From the NCBI GenBank assembly GCA_963796565.1, contig CAWCMA010000012.1, forward strand, positions 62,001-126,000: 64,000 bases of DNA, in the 5' to 3' direction. Below are positions 35,930 through 43,945 of this stretch, piece after piece. Each line of letters starts with the position of its first letter. The stretch's first letter is position 1. Both the position numbers and the translations under genes were made by a program. The notes under the pieces are model-generated. The model searched no databases. It was not told where the DNA came from and saw nothing but the letters and a program-made list of their open reading frames with translations. Origin of the DNA: JAKAVN01 sp963796565. Its GTDB lineage: Bacteria; Desulfobacterota; Binatia; Binatales; Binataceae.

Positions 35930-36613
35930 ATGTCCGTAACGGGGCCGCTTTTTTCATCGAAAATTTTCTGGCTTTTTCAGTCTGTCGGCTTTTGCGCGCT
36001 TATCGGGCTGCTGCTCTTCGGATGCGCGGGCAGGCTCGACATCGCGCCTTTCTGGGAGTACCTGGTCGTTTGCACCGGATTTTTCGGCCTGGCGGCGTGT
36101 GTGATCGATCCGGATCTTTTGCAGGAGCGCGCACGGCCCGGCGGACAGCCGCTGAAGTTGCGATACTACGCATTGCTCCTTCTGCCGATGGCGCATTGGT
36201 GTATCGCGGGGCTTGATGTGGGCCGATTTCACTGGTCGGATGCGATTCCGCCAAGCCTTCAAATTTTTGCGCTGGCGATCTTCGCGCTGGCGATGGCGCT
36301 GATGATCTGGGCGATGCGGGTGAATCGCTTCTTCTCCTCTGTCATCCGTCTGCAAGACGATCGCGGGCACGAACTGGTCACCGACGGTCCTTATCGTTGG
36401 GTCAGGCATCCCGGCTACACGGGTGGGTTTTTGGTTTGCCTGGCGAGCGGAATCGCGCTCGGCTCGTGGGTTTCGGCGCTGGCCGGCGTGGCGTGCCTGC
36501 CTCTGCTGCTGCGCCGCACCGTCGCCGAGGATCGTTTTCTGAAAGGCAATCTCAAAGGATATTCGGTTTACGCGGGCGCAGTGCGCTACCGGCTGGTGCC
36601 GGGAATCTGGTAG
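35930..36613 (+). CDS. Isoprenylcysteine methyltransferase-like (PEMT/ICMT) membrane protein
   Basis: A 227-residue membrane protein with about five hydrophobic segments and the C-terminal ICMT/PEMT motif GPYRWVRHPGYTGGFLV followed by LLLRRTVAEDRFL and YSVYAGAVRYRLVPGIW. In this family the HP motif and conserved Arg/Glu bind S-adenosylmethionine; substrates range from prenylated proteins to phospholipids or small isoprenoid-like compounds. The start is set at ATG 35930, with AAAAGGGA upstream, because the alternative ATG at 35849 lies inside the hairpin after hyuB. It stands 28 bases before the next LLM gene and may share its transcript. Confidence 0.8.
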   Translation: MSVTGPLFSSKIFWLFQSVGFCALIGLLLFGCAGRLDIAPFWEYLVVCTGFFGLAACVIDPDLLQERARPGGQPLKLRYYALLLLPMAHWCIAGLDVGRFHWSDAIPPSLQIFALAIFALAMALMIWAMRVNRFFSSVIRLQDDRGHELVTDGPYRWVRHPGYTGGFLVCLASGIALGSWVSALAGVACLPLLLRRTVAEDRFLKGNLKGYSVYAGAVRYRLVPGIW

Positions 36614-36640
36614 GGGAAGACATCCCGTAGGAGACTCGCG

Positions 36641-37669
36641 ATGAAGATTGGATACATGCCCGACACCCATAGCGGCGCGTACGATCAGCCGCTTCCCTCG
36701 CGCGAGACGGTCGCCGATTTCGCCGAGCAACTGCTCGAAGAGGGCGAGCAGGCCGAGCGTAGCGGCTTCGATGGGGTCTTTTTCCCGGAACGTCACGCCC
36801 GCACCGAATGCGTGTTCCCACCGCCACTGATCATCATGGCGGCGCTGGCCGCGCGCACCAAACGGGTCGACCTCGGCACGATGGTGTTGCAGCCCCCGTT
36901 GTACAATCCGATGCATCTCGCCGAAGACGTCGCCATGATCGACAATCTCTCGCGCGGGCGGGTCAGGCTCGGGGTGGGGATGGGCTATCATCCCGACTAC
37001 TTCAACCTCTTCGGCGAACCGCACAAGCAGCGCTTCTCGCGTTTCGAGGAGTCGATCGAAATTCTTCGCGGAGCGTGGTCGAGCACCGGTAAATATTCGT
37101 TCCACGGCAAGCGCTATCATTTCGACAATGTGCTGCTGTCGCCGAAGCCATATCAGAAGGGCGGCCCGCCGCTCTGGATCGGCGCGGCCTATCCGGAAGC
37201 GATCAAGCGGGCGGGGCGGCTGGGCGACGCGTGGGCGATTCTGCCGTTCTGGGATTCGTTCGAGACCCTGCGGACGCAGGCCGATATCTACCGCGAGGAA
37301 GCGGCGAAGCACGGCCGGCGGCCGATGGTGGTGCTGATGCGCGACGGATGGGTCGCGCGGACGCAGGAGGAGGCGGAGCGCACTTTCGGCGAACTGTGGG
37401 TTCAGGACATGCTGTACTACTACCGCTACGGCCTGTTGACGCCGAATCCGGAGTTCCAGAGCGAGTCGGATTTCACCGTCGCGAAGATGCGCAAGTTCCT
37501 GGTGCTGGGCGATCCGCAAACCTGCGTCGAACGCGCCAGATACTGGTGCGACGCGCTAGGCGCCGACTACCTCATCATCCGGAGCCGTGTCCCACTGGGT
37601 CCGCGCCGCGCCGAGACGATGCAGTGCCTCCAACTCTTCGGCGAGGAAGTCCTGCCGCATCTGCGATGA
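36641..37669 (+). CDS. LLM class flavin-dependent oxidoreductase (2 of 4)
   Basis: A 342-residue luciferase-like oxidoreductase. Marks: SGFDGVFFPERHA, KRVDLGTMVLQPPLYNPMHLAE, DNLSRGRVRLGVGMGYHPDYF and PPLWIGAAYPEAI. It is close in size to the member at 23135 but has an insertion before the C-terminal helices. Flavin (FMN or F420) use is expected; substrate unknown. Start ATG 36641 with AGGAGACTCGCG upstream. It is convergent with the third LLM gene, separated by a hairpin at 37691-37717. Confidence 0.88.
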   Translation: MKIGYMPDTHSGAYDQPLPSRETVADFAEQLLEEGEQAERSGFDGVFFPERHARTECVFPPPLIIMAALAARTKRVDLGTMVLQPPLYNPMHLAEDVAMIDNLSRGRVRLGVGMGYHPDYFNLFGEPHKQRFSRFEESIEILRGAWSSTGKYSFHGKRYHFDNVLLSPKPYQKGGPPLWIGAAYPEAIKRAGRLGDAWAILPFWDSFETLRTQADIYREEAAKHGRRPMVVLMRDGWVARTQEEAERTFGELWVQDMLYYYRYGLLTPNPEFQSESDFTVAKMRKFLVLGDPQTCVERARYWCDALGADYLIIRSRVPLGPRRAETMQCLQLFGEEVLPHLR

Positions 37670-37690
37670 CGCACGCCGGAGATTCTTATT

Positions 37691-37717
37691 CTCCTCCCCC
37701 AAAGACTGGGGGAGGAG
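37691..37717. terminator. Bidirectional hairpin between convergent LLM genes
   Basis: Perfect 11-base inverted repeat CTCCTCCCCCA (37691-37701) / TGGGGGAGGAG (37707-37717) with a 5-base loop; outside it TTCTTA (37683-37688) and TAAGAA (37719-37724) can pair too. It lies between the stop codons of two convergent genes, so it can act as a terminator on both sides. The C/G-run composition also fits a dispersed intergenic repeat. Confidence 0.65.
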
Positions 37718-37737
37718 GTAAGAAGCGATCGCACCGA

Positions 37738-38964
37738 TTATTTGTAACGCGGGAGCAGTTCCTTGCCGAAGGTTTCCACCTGTTTGCGGACCTCGGCTAT
37801 CGGCAGCAATCCCTGGTCGCCCTGCCAGACGAACCATTCCGGATGGGCGTTCTCGACCAGCGCATCCATCCGCTTACGCACGTCAGCCACGCTGCCTACG
37901 TAAGCGAAGTCCGCTCGCTCCATCCGCGCGAGGTTGGCTTCTTCGGCCGGCAACGGTTTCTTGCCGTACTTGACGTCGTCGGCCGGCTCGCGCCAAGCCT
38001 CGAAGAAACCGAAGTGGTAGAAGAAATCGCGGAAGGCAAATCCGCATTGTCCGCCTTCGGCCAATTTCGCCGCCTGCGCGTGATTTTCCGCCGTGTAAAC
38101 GGTGCGCAGCACCCCGATGCTATCCCCCAGCTTCAACTGCCGGCCGGCCTTTCTTGCTTCTTCCTGGTAGGCCTCGGCCAGCTTGCGTAGTTGCGGCGGC
38201 TGAGAGATCAGGATGGTCGGCGTAATGTCCTCGCGAGCGCACCAGCGCACCGTCTCCTCGCTCATCGAAAAGGCCTGGAACAACCGCGGGTGCGGCTTCT
38301 GGTATGGCTTGGGGACCACGCTGATCTTCTGAATGCGGCCCTCTTCGTCGACTTCGCCTGGGAAGCCGTACTTGCGCGTAAATTCATGCGGAGGCCACGG
38401 GGTTCCCTCCTGCGGAGAGGGATACTCGTAGTGCTTGCCTTTGAAGCGGAAGGGTTCGTCGGCCCAGGCCAGCTTGAGAAAGCGGAAAACCTCTTCGAAG
38501 GCCTCGCGATTGATACGGTCGGTTTCGCTCTTGTCGCTGCTGGTCGCGCCAACGTGAATCTTCTGCGCCATCTGGTTGAGCCAGCGGGCCTGATAACCGC
38601 GCGCGAGGCCGACGAAGGTTCTGCCCTTGGTCAACTGGTCCAGCCACGCAATTTCGAGCGCCAGGCGCAGCGGGTTCCACCCCGGCAGAACGTAACCGAT
38701 GGGGCCGACCTTGATGCGCTTGGTGTTCTGAATGACGTGTTGCGTGAGGAGCGGCAGGCTGCCTATCTCGATGCCTTCGCTATGGAGATGATGTTCCGGG
38801 AAGCCCACCGCATCGAAGCCCAGTTCCTCCGCTCGCTGGGCAATCTCAACGACCTCTTCGATCATGCGCTGCCAGCGGTCGGTATGGTTCGCGATCGGAC
38901 GAAGAGCGCGCCGCTCTTCGAGCGTTGCCGGAAGGGTGGGAAGGAAAAAGTACATGAACTTCAT
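37738..38964 (-). CDS. LLM class flavin-dependent oxidoreductase (3 of 4)
   Basis: A 408-residue luciferase-like oxidoreductase of the long form. Marks: ELGFDAVGFPEHHLH, KRIKVGPIGYVLPGWNPLRLAL, GRTFVGLARGYQARWLNQMA and KPHPRLFQAF. It shares an unusual long insertion and several motifs with the member at 43946, so the two are paralogues. Start ATG 38964 is preceded by GGAGG at normal spacing. It is divergent from the acyl-CoA dehydrogenase across a 258-base spacer with a direct repeat. Cofactor FMN or F420; substrate unknown. Confidence 0.9.
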   Translation of the reverse strand: MKFMYFFLPTLPATLEERRALRPIANHTDRWQRMIEEVVEIAQRAEELGFDAVGFPEHHLHSEGIEIGSLPLLTQHVIQNTKRIKVGPIGYVLPGWNPLRLALEIAWLDQLTKGRTFVGLARGYQARWLNQMAQKIHVGATSSDKSETDRINREAFEEVFRFLKLAWADEPFRFKGKHYEYPSPQEGTPWPPHEFTRKYGFPGEVDEEGRIQKISVVPKPYQKPHPRLFQAFSMSEETVRWCAREDITPTILISQPPQLRKLAEAYQEEARKAGRQLKLGDSIGVLRTVYTAENHAQAAKLAEGGQCGFAFRDFFYHFGFFEAWREPADDVKYGKKPLPAEEANLARMERADFAYVGSVADVRKRMDALVENAHPEWFVWQGDQGLLPIAEVRKQVETFGKELLPRYK

Positions 38965-39044
38965 CGCGGTCTACCTCCAAAGGGCGCTGCCGTTCTTTTG
39001 CGCATCATACGTCCACTGCATCTCGAAATGCCACCAAAATAAAA

Positions 39045-39080
39045 ACCCCGGATTCCCGCAATAAAGACCCCGGATTGCCG
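39045..39080. repeat. Two direct repeats ACCCCGGATT(C/G)CCG 22 bases apart
   Basis: ACCCCGGATTCCCG at 39045-39058 and ACCCCGGATTGCCG at 39067-39080, identical except one base, start-to-start distance 22 (two helical turns). They lie in the spacer between the divergent LLM gene (38964) and the acyl-CoA dehydrogenase gene (39223), both of which need promoters here, so a dimeric or tandem regulator site is plausible. No regulator gene is adjacent. Confidence 0.5.
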
Positions 39081-39222
39081 GTCGGAAATGGCCCAGGAGG
39101 GCCGCGGGCATTTGTTCGACGACGCCGGGTTTGCCTAATCTGGGGCGACGCCCGGGCGTTCGGCTGGTGGCTTCGACAAGAGCGCAGGGCGCCACGGGAA
39201 TATTGTCACAGGAGCGCCGCCG

Positions 39223-40494
39223 ATGGATTTCGAAATACCCGCCGAAATTGTCGCGTACCTTGCCGAACTGGACGAGTTCATCGAGCGCGAAATCAAGCCG
39301 CTCGAACGCGAAAACGACAACATTCGCTTCTTTGACCATCGGCGCGAATGGGCCCGTACCGACTTCGAACGGGGCGGCTTGCCGCGCCATGAATGGGAGG
39401 ACTTGCTGGCCGAGATGCGGCGGCGCGCCGACCGCGCGGGGCATTATCGCTTCGCGCTGCCCAGGGAATACGGCGGCAAGGACGGCTCCAACCTCGCGAT
39501 GGCGATCATACGGGAGCACCTCGCCGCCAAGGGGTTGGGCCTGCACAACGATCTCCAAAACGAGAGCTCGATCGTCGGCAACCTGCCGACGGTCCTGATG
39601 TTCCGCGACTTCGGCAGCAAGGAGCAAAAGGATGCATTCATCCCGGGAATCCTGGACGGCTCGATTAGCGTCGCGTTCGGCCTGACCGAGCCGAATCACG
39701 GCTCCGATGCGACCTGGATGGAGACGCGCGCCGTCCGCGAAGGTGACGGCTGGCGCATCAACGGCGCGAAAATCTGGAACACCGGCCTGCACGTCGCGAC
39801 GCATGACTTCGTGTTCGCGCGCACCAGCGGACGCGACGGCGGCGCCAAGGGCATCACCTGCTTCATCGTTCCGGTGAAGAGCGAGGGTTTCAAAATCGAG
39901 GAATATCTCTGGACCTTCAACATGCCGACCGACCATCCGCGAATCTCGCTTAGCGACGTTTACGTCCCGGGCGGCGCGACCCTCGGCGATCCGGACAACG
40001 GTCTGGAGGTCGCGCAGCATTTCGTGCACGAGAATCGCCTCCGGCAGGCGGCCTCCTCGCTCGGCGCCGCACAATATTGCATCGACGAAAGCGTCAAGTA
40101 CGCCAAGGAGCGCAAGCCCTTCGGGCGGCCGCTCGCCACCAACCAGGCCATCCAGTGGCCCCTGGTCGAGCATCAGACCGAAGCCGCGATGCTTCGCGCG
40201 CTGATTCACAAGACGGCGTGGGAGATGGACCAGATGTCCAAGCCCGAGGTGGCGGAGAAACTGTCGGACAAGGTTGCGATGTGTAACTATCGCGCGAACC
40301 GCCTGGTATGCGAGGCGGCCGATCGTGCGATGCAGGTCCACGGCGGCATGGGCTACTCGCGTCACAAGCCGTTCGAGCATATCTACCGGCACCATCGGCG
40401 CTATCGAATCACCGAAGGCGCGGAGGAAATCCAGATGCGGCGCGTCGCGCAGGTGATGTTCGGGTTCGGTAGCAGGGCGCGGGCTGGCGAATAG
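39223..40494 (+). CDS. Acyl-CoA dehydrogenase, LvaC/ACAD11-like
   Basis: A 423-residue FAD-dependent acyl-CoA dehydrogenase of the long type similar to ACAD10/ACAD11 and LvaC. Marks: FGLTEPNHGSDATWM (FAD/substrate loop), GWRINGAKIWNTGL, KPFGRPLATNQAIQW and VHGGMGYSRHKPFEHIYRHHR followed by ITEGAEEIQ near the C-terminus where the active-site Glu lies. It starts at ATG 39223 with AGGAG upstream and is the first of three genes with a phosphotransferase and DUF6285 protein. In the Lva pathway this enzyme turns a 4-phosphorylated acyl-CoA into a 3-hydroxyacyl-CoA. That specific substrate is inferred from the gene set. Confidence 0.88.
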   Translation: MDFEIPAEIVAYLAELDEFIEREIKPLERENDNIRFFDHRREWARTDFERGGLPRHEWEDLLAEMRRRADRAGHYRFALPREYGGKDGSNLAMAIIREHLAAKGLGLHNDLQNESSIVGNLPTVLMFRDFGSKEQKDAFIPGILDGSISVAFGLTEPNHGSDATWMETRAVREGDGWRINGAKIWNTGLHVATHDFVFARTSGRDGGAKGITCFIVPVKSEGFKIEEYLWTFNMPTDHPRISLSDVYVPGGATLGDPDNGLEVAQHFVHENRLRQAASSLGAAQYCIDESVKYAKERKPFGRPLATNQAIQWPLVEHQTEAAMLRALIHKTAWEMDQMSKPEVAEKLSDKVAMCNYRANRLVCEAADRAMQVHGGMGYSRHKPFEHIYRHHRRYRITEGAEEIQMRRVAQVMFGFGSRARAGE

Positions 40495-40516
40495 CCGGCG
40501 CCGCGGACTCACGAGC

Positions 40517-41545
40517 ATGAGCGATGACGATTTTTCGGCCCGGCTCGAAGCCGCGCTCGCGCGCCATACGGGCAAGCCCGCGAAAGTGCACGACCTGCAT
40601 CCTCTGACCGGCGGGGCGAATCGGACCACGATGTCGTTCGATGCGGGCGACGCGGGCGATGCGGGCGACGCCGATGAGGCAGGCGACGCCGCCGGAGCCC
40701 GCCGCCAATACATCGTTCAACTCGGCGCTCAAAGCCTCGATCCGGTGGCCGGAATCATGCCGCAAATAGGTCCCGTCGAGCAGGCGCGCCTCATGATCGC
40801 GGCCGCGCGCGCCGGAGCGCCGGCTCCGCGCGTGGTCGCGATCCTGGAGCCCGCCGACGGCCTGGGTGAAGGCTACATCACGGAACGCGTCGCCGGAGAG
40901 ACGCTCGGCGCCAGGATCGTGCGCGACGAGCGGTTCGCGGCGGCGCGGCGCGTGATGGCGCGGCAATGTGGCGAGATTCTCGCCGCGATTCATCGGGTCG
41001 ATTTGGCCGACGCGCCGTTTCTGACGCAGCAGGACGCCGCCGAACACGTGGCGGCGCATCGCAAGCTCGTCGATCATTACGGCTTCAAATTACCCGCGCT
41101 CGATCTCGCGCTGCGCTGGGCGGCTGAGAACGTGCCGCGCAATCAGCGCCTGGTCGTTTTGCACGGCGATTTTCGGATGGGAAACCTGATCGTGGGTGAG
41201 GAGGGAATCCGCTGCGTGCTCGATTGGGAACTCGCACAAAGCGGCGATCCGATGCAGGATCTCGGATGGCTATGTATCAGGACCTGGCGGTTTGGCGGCG
41301 CGGGGCCGGTCGGCGGATTCGGCTCGCGCGAAGATCTTTTCGCCGCGTACGAGAGCGCCAGTGGTCATCCGGTCGATCCTCGGCACGTCAAGTTCTGGGA
41401 AGCGTTCGGCAACGTCAAGTGGGCGGTCGATTGCCTGCTCTTGGGGACGCGCGGCGTCGAGGAATGTGGCATCGAGCGCTGCGCGATCGGAAGGCGGATA
41501 GAAGAACCGCTGTGGGATTTCTTCAATCTGATCGAAGGCCGCTAA
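40517..41545 (+). CDS. Aminoglycoside-phosphotransferase-fold kinase, LvaA/ACAD10-like
   Basis: A 342-residue APH-fold kinase. The Brenner motif is VLHGDFRMGNLIV, the metal site CVLDWELAQSGDPMQDLGWL is next, and the N-lobe EGYITERVAGETLG shows the fold. It lies 23 bases after the acyl-CoA dehydrogenase gene; in humans the two are fused in ACAD10/ACAD11, and in Pseudomonas putida they are LvaA and LvaC, so it most likely phosphorylates the 4-hydroxyl of hydroxyacyl-CoA. In the N-lobe a 9-base tandem repeat has inserted an Asp-Ala-Gly-rich stretch at about residues 42-58. The 35-base spacer after it is a tandem duplication with two ribosome-binding sites. Confidence 0.88.
   Translation: MSDDDFSARLEAALARHTGKPAKVHDLHPLTGGANRTTMSFDAGDAGDAGDADEAGDAAGARRQYIVQLGAQSLDPVAGIMPQIGPVEQARLMIAAARAGAPAPRVVAILEPADGLGEGYITERVAGETLGARIVRDERFAAARRVMARQCGEILAAIHRVDLADAPFLTQQDAAEHVAAHRKLVDHYGFKLPALDLALRWAAENVPRNQRLVVLHGDFRMGNLIVGEEGIRCVLDWELAQSGDPMQDLGWLCIRTWRFGGAGPVGGFGSREDLFAAYESASGHPVDPRHVKFWEAFGNVKWAVDCLLLGTRGVEECGIERCAIGRRIEEPLWDFFNLIEGR
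40640..40693 (+). repeat. 9-base tandem repeat coding for Asp-Ala-Gly units in the kinase
   Basis: Six imperfect 9-base units of the type GATGCGGGC / GACGCGGGC, translating as repeated Asp-Ala-Gly with Asp-Glu variants. It sits between the first strands of the N-lobe where family members have a short loop, so it looks like a recent slippage expansion that keeps frame. Confidence 0.7.
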
Positions 41546-41574
41546 TAGTCAGTGAGGACAATAGTCAGTGAGGA
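41544..41574 (+). repeat. Tandem duplication carrying two ribosome-binding sites
   Basis: AATAGTCAGTGAGGA occurs at 41544-41558 and again at 41560-41574, 16 bases apart, beginning inside the kinase stop codon. Each copy has GTGAGGA; the second is 6 bases before the DUF6285 ATG at 41581. The first copy would be a redundant site too far upstream to serve that start. Confidence 0.65.
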
Positions 41575-41580
41575 ATTGAT

Positions 41581-41937
41581 ATGCCAAAGAGTATGCCGAG
41601 CGCGGCCGTTCTGCTCATCGCGGCGGTGAAATATCTCGAACAAGAGCTGCTTCCGAGCCTGACCGGATATCATCGCTTTAAGACCCGAGTCACGGCGAAC
41701 GTGCTGAATATCGTTCGGCGGGAACTCGAGTTGCGCGACACGCAATCGGGAGCGGAACGTGCGCGTCTTGACGCGCTGGTGGGGCACGACGGCGACCTCG
41801 AAACCCTGAGCGGCGAATTGTCTGAATTGATCCGCCACGGCGCTATCGACTTGAACGACCCGGACCTGCGGACTCATCTGCGCCGCTCGCTGGCCGACGC
41901 GCTAGCGATAAACAATCCGAAATGGATTGGCCGGTAG
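41581..41937 (+). CDS. DUF6285 protein, LvaB-like partner of the kinase
   Basis: A 118-residue, mostly helical cytosolic protein with AVKYLEQELLPSLTGYHRFKT and LNIVRRELELR, the DUF6285 pattern. DUF6285 genes travel with APH-fold kinases and acyl-CoA dehydrogenases; LvaB of Pseudomonas putida, a small protein of about this size, is required together with LvaA for phosphorylation of 4-hydroxyacyl-CoA. Here it is the third gene of the same cassette, 35 bases after the kinase gene. The ribosome-binding site is duplicated. The assignment to LvaB function is from family and context, not from experiment. Confidence 0.8.
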   Translation: MPKSMPSAAVLLIAAVKYLEQELLPSLTGYHRFKTRVTANVLNIVRRELELRDTQSGAERARLDALVGHDGDLETLSGELSELIRHGAIDLNDPDLRTHLRRSLADALAINNPKWIGR

Positions 41938-42014
41938 ACGCCGTCTGGAACTTCCCGTGACGGCCTTCGCCAGTGGCGAAACGCGCGGCGCCGCGTTGGG
42001 CGACCCCCGAGGCG

Positions 42015-42878
42015 CTATTTTTCCACCGTCTCGCGTTCGATCGCGAGCATCGCTTCCAGGCCGATGGTTTCATGGAGTTCGTTCTGCTCGCGTCCCAGGC
42101 CCTCCGGCGCAAACAAGGCCGCCGATTCTCCCTTTGCGATCGCCGCGTAGCACTGCTTCATCGTCTTGTGAAAGAGCAACACCGGACTGATCGCATCGAC
42201 CAGCAGCCTGAAGCCGAGCGCCGCGAGGTCGCTTTTCGTCAGTCCCATTTTTCGCAACTGACCATCGCTGGTAAGCGTCATCAGCGGCGGCCCCAGGCGT
42301 TCGCCGAGCTGGCGGAAATGCTCGGCCTTGTGCGCCATCACCAGCAGCATGTCGGCGCCGGCGGCGCGGTAAGCCTCGGCCCGGCTGAGCGCGTCGTCCA
42401 TCGTGCTCGAGCGCAACGCGTTGGTCCGTCCGATGATCACGAAATCCCGGTTACGGCGGGCTTTGGCGGCCTCGCGGATCTTCGCGCTCATCAGGCCGGC
42501 GTCGATCATGTGCTCGATGCCGATATGATGATGGGCGCGTTTGGGTAACAACTGGTCCTCGATCTCGATTCCCGCGAAGCCGGCCGCCTCGACCATATTG
42601 ATGGTTCGATGGAGATGCATCGGATCGCCCCAGCCGCACGCGCCGTCGAGGATGAGCGGGAGCGGACACACGGTGCGGATGTCGATCCCGATGCGCACCA
42701 TCTCGGTAAGGGTCAGGTTGGCCTCGGTCACGCATTGGATGTAGCCGAGGCCGCCGCCGCCAAGGTAGATCGCCGGGAACCCGGCGGCTTGCGCGAGTTT
42801 CGCGCTCAATGGATTGAACACGACCGGCGCTTCGATCAGCGAAGGGCCATCAATCATTTCACGCAAACTGGCCATCAC
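42015..42878 (-). CDS. Isocitrate lyase/PEP mutase family enzyme
   Basis: A 287-residue alpha/beta-barrel enzyme of the PEP mutase/isocitrate lyase superfamily. It has AGFPAIYLGGGGLGY, LPLILDGACGWGDPMHLHRT and AGFAGIEIEDQLLPKRAHHH. The last segment corresponds to the EDQ-x-x-P-K-K/R-C-G-H motif, but the cysteine of KKCGH is replaced (KRAHH), which speaks against a typical isocitrate lyase or methylisocitrate lyase reaction; carboxyphosphonoenolpyruvate-mutase-like or oxaloacetate-decarboxylase-like members vary here. The start, ATG 42878 or 42875, is not resolved. Single gene; 51 bases before the VOC gene on the same strand. Confidence 0.85.
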   Translation of the reverse strand: MMASLREMIDGPSLIEAPVVFNPLSAKLAQAAGFPAIYLGGGGLGYIQCVTEANLTLTEMVRIGIDIRTVCPLPLILDGACGWGDPMHLHRTINMVEAAGFAGIEIEDQLLPKRAHHHIGIEHMIDAGLMSAKIREAAKARRNRDFVIIGRTNALRSSTMDDALSRAEAYRAAGADMLLVMAHKAEHFRQLGERLGPPLMTLTSDGQLRKMGLTKSDLAALGFRLLVDAISPVLLFHKTMKQCYAAIAKGESAALFAPEGLGREQNELHETIGLEAMLAIERETVEK

Positions 42879-42929
42879 GACTCCGATTTCGCTTGCGGCA
42901 CCCTCGCGCAGTGGCGAATCAAGCAGAGG

Positions 42930-43703
42930 CTACAGCAGGTTGAAGCGCACGCCGCAAATCATCAGCTGCGCGTCGTTCACCTTGCGTCCGCGCGCGGCCG
43001 CCGCCGCCAACACGCGAGCACGATCGGCGACGACGATGTCAACGGCGCCGAGACCCTCGCCGCGGCCGTCGGTCGCCTCGACAAAGCGCACGCTGGCGTT
43101 TTCCAGCGGCATTTCAAGATGCCCCTGCGAATCCTTGCGCAGCGGCAGCTCGGCGATGCTGCTCCAGCGTTCGGCCAGTCCGCGCGGGTCGGCCGACTGC
43201 AGCTCGACCGCGTTGAAATACTTGACGACGTCGGTATGCATCCGGCTGACCCATTCGCTGCCGCCGGCGGGCGTCCAATGGCCCTCCGGCTCGCCCATGG
43301 CGTCCCAGTCGATCTCGAAAAACGCGCCGCCGGTGTCGGCCGGATGCAGTTGCATGCCGTGAAAAGACTTGCCCTCGTGCTCCCATGCGATGCGCACGTT
43401 GAGCGCGGCGGCGCGGGCTTTGCGCGCAAGCTGCGTGTCGTGCGTGTCGCACTGGCAGATGACCATGTAGCCGCCGTCGCCGCCCCGGCGTTTTAAGTAG
43501 CGTCCGGCGGCAGTTTTTTCCCTGACCGGCGCGACCACTTCGAGGAAGTTGCCGCCGATCGGCATCAGCGAATTTTCCAGACCGAAGGCCGCTACCGCGG
43601 GGTCTACGAAGCAAACGTCGATGGCAAAGATGGCCTTGAAGTCACCGATCACGGGCGCAAGCTTTTCCGCCACCAGGCAGATCTGACGAAGCCGTATCGA
43701 CAT
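42930..43703 (-). CDS. VOC/glyoxalase-fold family protein
   Basis: A 257-residue protein with two VOC-type beta-alpha-beta-beta-beta repeats: the first starts SIRLRQICLVAEKLAPVIGD and ends GGNFLEVVAPV, the second holds GGAFFEIDWDAMGEPEGHW near the middle. The metal ligands cannot be set without an alignment. Start ATG 43703 is used because GGGAGG lies just before it; the longer frame to 43814 has none. Lies immediately upstream (51 bases) of the PEP-mutase-like gene and could share its transcript. Members are dioxygenases, glyoxalases or isomerases. Confidence 0.7.
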   Translation of the reverse strand: MSIRLRQICLVAEKLAPVIGDFKAIFAIDVCFVDPAVAAFGLENSLMPIGGNFLEVVAPVREKTAAGRYLKRRGGDGGYMVICQCDTHDTQLARKARAAALNVRIAWEHEGKSFHGMQLHPADTGGAFFEIDWDAMGEPEGHWTPAGGSEWVSRMHTDVVKYFNAVELQSADPRGLAERWSSIAELPLRKDSQGHLEMPLENASVRFVEATDGRGEGLGAVDIVVADRARVLAAAAARGRKVNDAQLMICGVRFNLL

Positions 43704-43945
43704 GTTGAGCCTCCCTGAGGACGGTGCCGCGAATGCGGCTGCCGCACGAGCATTGGCGCAAAGATACAACCAGTCGTGGCCGCTTAGCCAGCGTCGCGCA
43801 CCGCGGCGTAGCAACGCGCAATCGTCATATACCGGCGGCGCCTCGCGTAGTCCGAAAACGCCCCCGCTTCTGATTTCGTCCGGGTGCGATTTCGGCTACA
43901 GTCGGTTCATCGCATGGGCCAAGCGGCTCTCTACGAGGTGACGAA

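Noticed and set aside
35849..35930. ATG at 35849 as start of the ICMT-like gene
   Set aside because: It lies in the loop of the hairpin after hyuB and the first 27 residues have no similarity to the family; ATG 35930 has a purine-rich site.
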